This document shows, piece after piece, positions 54,526-64,000 of a DNA stretch of 64,000 bases; within the stretch, counting starts at the first letter, position 1, and every line of letters begins with the position of its first letter. This DNA is from Drechslerella dactyloides (lineage: Eukaryota; Ascomycota; Orbiliomycetes; Orbiliales; Orbiliaceae): positions 1,302,001 through 1,366,000 of the forward strand of contig JAGTWJ010000003.1 of NCBI GenBank assembly GCA_020064725.1, written 5' to 3'. The position numbers were made by a program, and so were the translations under genes. Below the pieces are notes generated by a model. It made no database searches. It was given only the letters and a program-made list of their open reading frames with translations, and was not told where the DNA came from.

Positions 54526-57500
54526 GAAAAAACTCCTTGAATCGAAAAGTTGATCCATTCAGCCTCTCTCCCTTCTTTTCTCCCTTAGTAGCTCGGCAAG
54601 AATATCCTTCTGCTATCCAAGACTTCATCATGTTGATTTATCATGACAATTCCGCGCGCGGCGAATTGAGAGTTTTATAGATGCTAAGGTTTATTTATCA
54701 TTTTTGATTCCCTTTTCTTTGTTGCAAATTAATGATTCAACGCAGCAGAAGTGCGAGGCACTTCGTGTTGGGGAGGCTCTTATTCTCATAGATACTTTTG
54801 AGGTTATCCTTGGTCTACTTTTCTTCATTATACCAGCGCAAATGCATTTTTTTCTCTTTGGTTGTCGGCATTTTTTCCACCTGGCTTTTTCTACTAGGGT
54901 TTAATACTACCTTCTGTTAGCTGGCGTATATACTGGGTGTCCCACGGTATCAGGAAACAGATGCTTCTTTTTTCGTCCATCTTCCTAGGTTTCCTGGAAT
55001 AACTTGTTGTCAAACCCTTAGTGTGGCACTCTCTTGCTTGGAGTTTTTGTTACTTTGTCTTTTCCAAGATAACTATTCAAGTTTAATTCAGAGCAAGGGC
55101 ATCCTTGCTTCAATTGCAACCTGTATTGCATCGTCTAACTCTACGAATTTTTACATTCCTTGGCTTTCCTTATTCTGCTCGCCCTTCATGTTGAATTTCA
55201 TGTGACCTTGCAGGTAATCCTCCTGCGTCGCCAGAAAATGGACTGCTGTATTCATATGTACGTTCAGTGGGTCCAGCAAACAAGGAGGCCAGGAGAACGC
55301 GACCCAATCATAGAGGCAGGCGTTCAGTCACATTGATCTAAATGCACACAATCAATATCTAAGTCTGCGGAGTCTTTGGTCTGTGAACCGAAGGAGACAT
55401 GGCTGTGGAATGTTTAGCACAGGGGTCGGTTTGCTAATTTGCAGCTAGAGCTCCTAGGATTAGTTAGGTCATGCCTGCATGCATGTGTGCGTGCGTATTT
55501 GCACGCACGGTGCTACATACGTAGCTGCTGAACAAAGAATTATCGAGGAATGTCATGCTAAATGTGATCTGTGCAACGTCCCGTACTCCGGATAATGCAT
55601 GGAAACAGCGCGCTAGCTCAGCACACTATCGGAGCTACGTGGATCCAGCTGCGAGGCAACCAGGCCCCTGGCTCAATTATGTAACTCGCAAATGTCCAAC
55701 GTGTGGCTGGATCGAGCCGATCCTGTCCCGAGGTATGCACACGGCGTCTCATGATATGTGAGGGGCATCGAACTCATGGATCCGATACGCCTGTGCGCTT
55801 TCCTGGATACACGTCACTCTGGTACCATAGGAGCAGATGCCTAGGCAGGTAGGGAGGCATGGCAAAGGCTATGGACGGCTGAAGGGGAGCCGTTGCATTG
55901 GGGAAGGCTACTCCGCTTCCCGTTTCATTTCCAGTGTTTCTGGTTGGTGGTCCCATGGAATGGAGATGTATCGGCGTGGAGACGGTATGGTTCCACGACC
56001 GAGAACATTCACTCTCGCTTACAGATTATGTTAGCTGACAAAGACTTGATTAAGGACCCGCCTGAGCTTGCATCGGGGCCCGCGGGTCCCAGGCCGGATA
56101 GCTTCTCAAGTATTCAATTTTCGAGTTTCTGTACATATGCGTGCGTATACATGTGCCCGTGCGATGCTTTGATTTCTGCACGGGCAGGCTTATAATATAA
56201 TCAGCTACATTATATGCCGCGGTCATAATACCGGAGACTATTAGTCGTATTTCGATATCTTAGTTAATTGAGCCAGTCGCCCTCTCTTCCACATTTGATC
56301 ACTGCTGCATTATAGATCCGTACACTCGTCGGCCCTGTGTACACATTTCTCGGGTTGGTGTCTCTTTGAGCCGTTGGTAGATTGCACCTAGATGCAGCCT
56401 GTCAATGAGAATCCGAGCTCGACCTCGAAAACGCGTGGCAAACATCATCGATAGAAGCTTTCTAGTCACTTTCCATCCAATGGCGACAATACCTAGCTCT
56501 ACTAGCAGCCGCGACCGACGAATAAGAGGTGCAAGTTCATCGGCCCCCCAGCCTCTCCGGCTTACCGGAACTCCACTCTTTTGAGTGAGGGTATACCGGT
56601 AAGGTTTTCTTGCATCCAGTACATGTCTGAATACACCATATTTTACATGTATAGCTCCGGTGATTATAGGAGCTAACGCCCATGATGTATTCTTGCAGTC
56701 CCGTGTCTCCATTTTACCCAGGATACTTCCCAGTATTAGCGTGTGAATAAGACTGCTTTCCGTAACAGCGCCCTTAAAGACGGCCCATGGCCTCAACACT
56801 CCAGCCCAGTAAGCTTATACATAGTTTCCGTCTAAAGTCGTATTTAGGTGTATACGGGAAGTGGAGTCGGGGAATTTTAAAGGATCTATGGATAGGCATT
56901 TTATCCATTACATGCTGAGTACTTTTTGCCAAATCCGTTGAAGCTCGTAGTTCGGGTGAAGGGTTGGTAGATATCCAGCCCGATAGCCGACTGCTAATTA
57001 AGTATTGTTCTCGAATATCTAGATGCGGGGTTGCATTATCCTTTACCTTGGATTCTTCCAATTTATCCAGAGAAGCACTCAGATCACACAGATCTTGTAC
57101 TCGACCTCTGCAGCGAATAAGCTAGGGATATGGTCTCACGACATGCAATATAGGAAGCCGGCAAGTATTTTGTTAGAATGGGTTCACTGCACATCAGCTC
57201 TATCAGCCCGCCAGACTTAAGCCGTATGCGGATTCAATTCGAAATCAGTACGGTCGTATATCTTGGGCCTAAACGGGGTATCAGAAAAATCTCGGATAGA
57301 ATTAGCAGTTTCGCATCAAGGCTTCGGACAAGGCGATGATCGAACACACAATTTATTCTGCCCGCGAAGGACAGTTTCGGTTCCGAGCATCCCCACCAAG
57401 TAATTGATTGCTGCGATGCAATGCATTAACTGATCAATTGAGCAAGTGTTTACTCGCATTCTTGATAAAGTCTGGTATTGACAACTTCTGCTTGAGTTTT

Positions 57501-57817
57501 AGTCATCACCGGATCAACTACCCGTCTTTGTTGACGGACCGGCACCGGCTAAGAATATCATTGTGGAATTCATATTTAGCCTGCTGAGGTGAACTATGGT
57601 AACAAGATCCGAACCGAACTGACAGCTTCTGCTCCAGCTCGTTAGGCATGAGCACGTCCCAGAGTGCATGTGCTCATTTGACCATTTAGTAGCTAGCTTC
57701 TTCTCCAGCCTGTGTTCGGAAAACTTATAGTTGGAATGATTTGGTATACCCAATAGAACAAGCGAACATATAGCATTGATAGTTACTAATAATCTTCATT
57801 CTCCTTCCTATTTACTA
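54526..57817. other. Gene-poor stretch, no confident gene
   Basis: About 3.3 kb. The first ~600 bp is T-rich 3' flank of the acetyltransferase gene. Frames such as 56299-56799 (-, 166 codons) and 56774-57061 (-) show no domain, no signal peptide and no splice-consistent partner. No terminal repeats or tRNA recognised. Confidence 0.5.
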
Positions 57818-58365
57818 TTAGCCTCTGTCTACCGCTTCGAACGTCAGGTGATCGTCTTCTTCGTGCACGAAACGGAAGAATGGCTCCGTTGCGTCCCACA
57901 TGACATTGGTGCGCATGTATGAAATCCGGCTAAATTCGATCGTCCAGCCCTCGACAAGTTTCAAAGATCGTGCGACGATTTCAGACGGCGGGCGCGGGGC
58001 TGGGCATCTTATATCGCCTACTCAGAAACCAGTGCTGCAGAACTTCTTCCAAGAACAATTCGAAGAATAGTCTAGTTGCCATTGGCTAGCTAGATGGACC
58101 AAGCTCGAACTGCTTGGATCCATGGATATGCAACCAATGGGGCAATTTCGGATCTCATTCCGCTATCTGAGCTCTGGAGGGCTATTTCCAACAGGCGTTG
58201 GATTTTGACGACGTAATATGTGTTGGTGGAGCCACCCCAGTCCGAGGTTGATGCAGACGTAGATGCGAATGATCGTGAGTCCGTCTGCAATCGAATATTC
58301 CAGTCCGGACGACCTAGTTTCAAAGCCGACGAATCGCGATGGTTCCATGGTCTTTGCACGGACAC
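57818..58365 (-). pseudogene. Coding-like fragment, possibly a decayed gene
   Basis: A 200-nt stretch (57818-58017), preceded by a plausible TAG acceptor, encodes a protein-like C-terminus: PPSEIVARSLKLVEGWTIEF, SRISYMRTNVMWDATEPFF, RFVHEEDDHLTFEAVDRG, then stop. Just upstream (58090-58365), two overlapping minus-strand frames each look partly coding. One contains FVGFETRSSGLEYSIADGL and the other TYYVVKIQRLLEIALQSSDS followed by GMRSEIAPLVAYPWIQAV, as if an indel had broken a single frame. No donor joins these to the last exon in phase. I recognise no family. It may be a relic of a gene, or a real gene whose exons I failed to assemble. Confidence 0.35.
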
Positions 58366-61300
58366 CAGACCCAGGATTTACCCTGGTCTATCGTCTTAGT
58401 AATTAGTCGAATCACATTTTTGTGATTTTTGGTGCGTCACGATAATAAATCACAAACGGGATGGCTGGGAGGTATATTGCAAACTCTCACTGCCTGATAT
58501 AGCTTGTGGAGTCTCTTTTGAGAGAGAATCCACGGTTATGATAGGGCCAAATAACGACTCTCTTTTAATTGCAACCGATGTCACGGGATGTATGCTTGAT
58601 ATTAGTATCAACCTCTCGCGTCTACATTAGACTGGCAAAAGGAGGTTGTTGTCATGAAGCAATCCCAATTTCTCGAGACTGATGATAAGCAGCGCCCGAA
58701 TTTAGCCAAATTGAAAGAATCATAGGAACCAAATGCCTGCAGCGTCCGGGGAGTTGCTGCAACCAGGTTCTTGTTTTAAAAGTCCTCGCGGCAGGTTTGC
58801 CAGCTGGGAAAACACGGAAATCTGCAGCTTGGACTTATAAAAATGAAGGAACTCCATAGTGGTACAATAGTATAGCCGGTTTTAAACTGGAAAAAGAAAT
58901 GGACGTGATCACGAACCTGCAGATGGAAAGCGCCTCTATCAGTGCGCAAAACTCTAATATCGCTCTGGTCCGCGAAATTAACACGAAAGCAGAAAACACC
59001 CTTTTATCCGGCCAGGGTGAGCAAATGGTCGAAAATCCAGTCACCAAAGTTTGATTTCTACAACTGGTGGCTTCAGGGTCTGCTATGTCATGCCTCATTG
59101 TGGGGCGGGTCTCTCCTAATCACATACGTGATTGCGCCCGCTGATATGACGTCTGAGGCTCTTTTATCCAGAATCGACGAATTCGAAACAGAATCTCTGA
59201 GAAAATGGCTGAAACAACAGTGGAGGCGAGTCGCGATACGTAACGTCGCCTGACAGAATTCTGCAGAAGGAATCAACCCAGAGTGGATCTTGCGTTGCCA
59301 GCAACACGTATGTCGCGTTTCAGGAGCTTCTCGAAAAGTGGAGAAGCTGCTTGGAATTGGAGCCCGCATCGCGTGGAGCTAGATACGTCCTTGGTGCGCA
59401 CCTCGGTACAGATCCGGACTCTAGAATTTTGACTAACGATAACTGGCTGGGGGTTGGTTGGCGATTGTGATATGACGGCGACCATTTCTTAGGTCCTGCG
59501 TCTGCACACCCTCTCAGATGTCGAATCTCGTATCCGGGGTCTTCTGCCGTGAACTCTGGCTTCCAATCAGGAACGGCATCCCGAAACTGCAAAGCTGTGT
59601 GGGAGATTTCTCGCCATGGGTTTGAATGGTGATGATGGATTCTTCAATCACCTAATGCATATTGTGTGAGCTGTCAGTATTGAGCCAGATTGAAAGTCCA
59701 CTCCCAGCCTGCCAGGGCCGGCCACCCACCAAACCAAGGCTTGCAGTTAATTTAATTTAATCTAATTTATCGGAATGGAATCGCGAAAATTGGGAGGCCC
59801 CGGGATTCATGCCGTCGCGCATTAAAGAATAGCTTGACAGGAACACAACCTGATGAAAGCGTTGGAGACATCGGGTTATCTTCCCGGAGCCGTTTGATAG
59901 ACCCCACTCTAATTTGGCGAGAGTGGCTATACGTTTGCACATCCATATCGTGCGTCGAATAGCTATTGCGTGGGTCTCTGCTTGACAATCGCACGGGCCC
60001 GCTAGCACATGTAGCATGGAGTCGTTGACCTTGGCTCGGACAAACGTATTTGTATTCGCATTATATTATCGTTACTAGCGTCTGGAGCTGATCATGGATC
60101 CTAAGTATCAAGGAGCCGGATTCACGCCAAGATATCCTGATTATATATGCATTGCCGTGTTTAAGGCGTGTGCTTATTTGCGATATTTGTGAGCTGAGGA
60201 TTATCCGAGAATTTTGTCCGAGGAACCTAGAATGAGATCTTAACAAACCGTTGATATATGTTGCAAGCCGTGAATACTGCGGTGGGATTCAGGACGGTGG
60301 AGGCCCTTGCAGGTGTGCATGGTAAAGCACCCACTTTTCGCTTCGACTTTTATAAGGAGCCGACATTTTAATTACGAATTGATAAGACTGTTTGCTTTGC
60401 AAGGAAGGAATGTCAAAAAAGATATCGGTGGCCAAATTAGCGCACTTAACCTGTCTTGTATTGCTATATAATCGTACACTATTGCACGCCGAGAAAGAGG
60501 GACGATGCATCGATGCATCAATCGAGTACTGACTCAAGTAAGGCTCACTGAATTATTCATTGTCTACGGCACCCCGCCATCAATCAAGACAACAGGATAA
60601 TCGATTTTCCTCTCCGTTTCCGGGCCATCGATGTCGATGTTTCATATAAAGACAATTCTGAATAAGCCGGACTGGGTTTCCTCCCGCAACCCCGGATACC
60701 GGAGAACTAATGCTAGGTTTAGAGCACTTTTAAGCGTTTCGAGATATAAAATAAAGTCGCTACTTTAACCGCGTTAACCGGCGTGACATGCCCATGGAAT
60801 GATAGCGGATTACCTTCAGCTCGTTTCCCTTTGCAATTGAGCACGCTCGCTCGCTCAACAGCTCGGCTTGGACGGACTCTAAGCCCATGTGGGGAATAGT
60901 CTGACAATCCATCACAAAATGGTGGATGGTATCGATACATACAAGACATATGCCACACCGACCACCAGTAGAACCATCATTCTCAACGCTACAGTCTTTT
61001 GACCTTCAAAGAAAAAAGCTCCACCGTGGTCATCCATAGCATTGTCAGCTGCAATCAAGGAAAAAAACAAAGTGGAGCTGCGGTCTGCAGACTCGTATGG
61101 CAAGCAAGTACTATAGACCCGAGGACAGGCATGCATGCCTTAGCCTTGAACTTACGGCTGTTGAGATGCATCGAGACTCGAATTGGTGTGGAGTTTTTCG
61201 GATCACCATTGGCCCAAATCAGTAGGCACGAGCTAGATAAGACGCGCAAGTCTGTATGCAAATTGCGTTCGCATATGAACGGTTTCGACAGGCTGCATCC

Positions 61301-64000
61301 GGTCCACAGCCCCAAGGGAAGAAAATACCGTCAAGGTCTAGGTTCTCGGGGAGTTAACTGGATTGGCCAGCCAGTCTCTCTGCCGTGCCCCCATGCTGAC
61401 GCAGATGTGCGAGCTTTCTTTTCCGGAAAGAAGTGACGGAGTCAAGGGTAGGATAACCTTTGGATCCTTCCCGAAGGAACCGTCTGCTTTGAAAGCCCGG
61501 GCCAGATTGTGCATCCCTTTCGATAATCTGTGGGAATGAGTGTGGGTAGATTCCGGCTTCCTTGGGTGTGTCTGTATCTGCGTCTGGCCATGGCGGTGGC
61601 AAGGATATCCCTCTCAAATTGGGAAGAGACTCTCAGCTCCGAACCTTTGATCAATTTATCGACTAAATCGCTCGTCCCGTTGCCACCACTTCCACGGCCG
61701 GGTCTCAGGCAGAAGCGTTGGTTCATAGTACCTCTGGATCGCTAGCCGTGATAGCGATCCGAGATTTCGGCTGGGGCTTTGCGGCCGGTATGTCGATGCA
61801 TCGATGAGGGGGAATAGTTAATCAGTTTGCAACATCAGCCCATATCCGTGTAGGTTGCACTTGCCATCTTCTGATAGACTGGAACTCATGAAACGGACCC
61901 CTCCCGAAGCAAACGCTTTAAGCGCTGGAAAGAAAACATGAAGACGGGTACGAAAGCTTGACGAGTAAGATAAGCTAAATTTCTAGGGTCCTCCCGATGA
62001 GTACCATCAGCGGCATGTTCATTGAACCAGGTCATGTAGAGGGACCAAAATCCGGTGCAGCTGACAACTTTGCAAGGTATCATAGTGGCAACTTCTCTTA
62101 GTCGTTCGTGGAGTGCTTACCATCCGCCTTCTGAAGGCTTGGACAATTCAGTTTGCAGTTAGTGCCCCCTCCAAATCAAGATGTTTTTGAAAAACAAAGG
62201 CTATTGGAGGTGAGGTTTGTAGCTTCTGTTGTCGCTTCTAGCTGCATTGACGGGGGGTTTCTTTACCAGGCACCACGTGTGTAGGTGTCTTGTCTCAGAA
62301 ATTCCAAAGGCATACTCCGCCGTCTGCAAAGACGCTTGACAAAAAGAACCAAACCTGCTTAGCGGAAGCTGAGGGAAGGTATGTCTGAAAGATACGTAGG
62401 ATAGACATGCAGGTCTCGCTCTGGTCTCTAGATAATGCTTGCTTCTTCTGTAAACGATATAGTACCGTAGATATAGCCACCAAGCTAGCTGCGGTCCCGT
62501 GGCCGGGGAAGGGTCATATAGTGGGCTGCATCCTATCACATTGCATTGAGCTGATGAAATTTTTGGAAACCATGCCCATTAACGGGCGACCTAGGTAAAA
62601 TCGCGGGGATTCACTGTTCGCTCCGTCGATCCATGTTTACATGTAGACATCTCTTCGTTTGAAGCACATAAAAAGTGGAAACCCTTGATGATGAGACTTG
62701 TAATGCCATATCAACTGTAGGCTATCCTGCACGTAGGTCAGAAGAAACTCGGAGGCGGAGGAGGAGATATCCGTGAAAGCCTGGCTTATGGTCCCCTGGC
62801 CTTGCCACTTCCCCAACCAAGAAGGATTCGGCTATTGGGAACAGGCGAACACAGGTAAGGTAGAGACGAGAACGAAGTGGTCTGACAGACGGGTTTCGCA
62901 TGCATGAGCACTGATTCAAGCAAGTAGCGGATGTCGAAAATCTGGAGTTCAAACGATCCGAAGAGTTGACTGCTGCCTGCCAGAAGCGTTCACATGCCCC
63001 AGGGCCCGGACCGGGTTGGGGCTAAGGAAACACCAAGATCCCTGGATCCACGGAGGCCGCTTGGCGATGTCATGCCGTTTTTCGGAATTTAAAGGATACA
63101 CATGTTAATGCGAAGGCAGGGCTTGTGATAGAGTCCAAGACAATCGGACTGGGTGAGAGGCGTTGTTTGGTGTTACATGTTTTTAACGTTACTCTCTTGG
63201 CTTTAACTTTAGCTTTCGCTGTCTAGTTCTTAGGTGACTCCTGCAGGCGACGTATCATCGAGCAGGCGAGTAGGTCAAGGCAGCTGTGGCAGATACGTCG
63301 ACCGCCACGCACATTGGACCGAATCAGCGAGGCATGATGGCATACGGATGTCATTATATTAGATCATCTTGAGTAAGCACCCAAGTTGCAAATCTTTCGG
63401 CGACGGACGGAGAACAGCTCAAGCTCGAACTGCAACGCAAAACCGATGCCTGGCAACGTTGTTTTCTTTGGTACGGTCTGGTAAACGTAAACGTTAAAGC
63501 AGGATTCATTAGTACGCACGCGCAGTGCGCCAATCTTATAAAGTTGGCACTTGCATATACCGGCGCCTTGGAGAGATTAGGGTTCTGAACATTTGGGTTT
63601 GTGTGACATTACTTTGCTTCGTTTAACCGTCGCCTGCCAGCCGTTTTATTTGTCTGAAGCTCGAGCGATGCATAAATATCGCCTTTGAACCGGTCTCCAC
63701 CCGCAAACGGTTAACTTGGAAGCTTTGTTTCGAAATTTGACGCCACGTTTCGCCATCCTAAGACGGATTTCCCGACTGATAGGAAATTGAGACGTTCGAG
63801 CCTCGATTGTTGATAATGACATAACTGGGAAAAAATTACCCATGTGTAGTTTTTCGGTCCAGCAGATCAATGGAACAAGCTCCTCGGTGCAGCGCTGTTA
63901 TTGAAATGGGGACTTGGAATGTAGCCGCCCATGCCTGGGAACCAAAACGTCTAGACATCATTTGACGAGCTGTCGAGCTGTCGGAAGCATATGATGTCCA
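58366..64000. other. Gene-poor right end, scattered coding-like scraps
   Basis: About 5.6 kb. No frame longer than 145 codons. A minus-strand segment around 59500-59640 looks coding in one frame (SNPWREISHTALQFRDAVPD) but also in a second (VIEESIITIQTHGEKSPTQL), so neither can be trusted. Other frames (61354-61726, 62201-62539, 63646-63870, all minus) have no recognisable domain. No tRNA, terminal repeat or transposase motif was found. Confidence 0.45.

Noticed and set aside
56299..56799. 166-codon minus-strand frame
   Set aside because: No domain, signal or neighbouring exon; composition compatible with chance.

Overview
The window is nuclear DNA of a filamentous ascomycete (Pezizomycotina). 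Most genes carry one to several short spliceosomal introns of about 50-180 nt with GTAAG/GTATG-type donors and CTAAC/CTAAT-type branch sites. The protein set is also typical of Pezizomycotina: GINS Psf3, Mn-SOD, an F-box/WD40 protein of the FWD-1 type, a Sas3-type MYST acetyltransferase, a SAPS protein, complex I subunits and Vps60. I cannot place the genus. No tRNA, rRNA, CRISPR or intact transposon was recognised.

Left part (1-23 kb): a multi-exon membrane protein running off the left edge (-), a beta-carbonic anhydrase (-), a BCS1-like AAA ATPase (-), the replication factor psf3 (-) divergent from mitochondrial Mn-SOD (+), an intronless OB-fold-like protein (-) convergent with the SOD, then after a 3.6 kb gene-free stretch a secreted Thr-rich protein (+) and an ABM-like small protein (+).

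Middle part (23-41 kb): a large F-box/WD40 protein (-) whose beta-propeller is split by a Pro/His/Ala-rich insert and whose upstream DNA is full of simple repeats; a 5.6 kb stretch with no recognisable gene; an RraA-like aldolase (+); a TFIP11/Ntr1-type G-patch spliceosome protein (-) with a 66-nt intron that keeps the reading frame open; a UBAC2/Ucp14-like rhomboid-fold membrane protein (-) divergent from the ESCRT-III subunit Vps60 (+); and the 51-kDa NADH-binding subunit of complex I (-).

Right part (41-64 kb): a SIT4-associated (SAPS) protein (+), an acidic protein of unknown function (+), a small complex I MWFE/NDUFA1-like gene (-) whose last splice junction does not work canonically, and a PHD-MYST histone acetyltransferase of the Sas3 type (+). 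From 54.5 kb to the end there is no confident gene, only scattered coding-like fragments.

The genes do not form one pathway. They are housekeeping genes in alternating orientation with several divergent promoters. Four act in mitochondria or resemble mitochondrial factors (Mn-SOD, complex I 51 kDa, the NDUFA1-like subunit, the BCS1-like ATPase). I found no convincing novel system. The most useful leads are the anomalous NDUFA1 splice junction, the split propeller, the unassigned OB-fold, secreted and acidic proteins, and the coding debris at the right end. Exon borders were read by eye from splice signals, reading phase and family similarity, and are not supported by RNA data.
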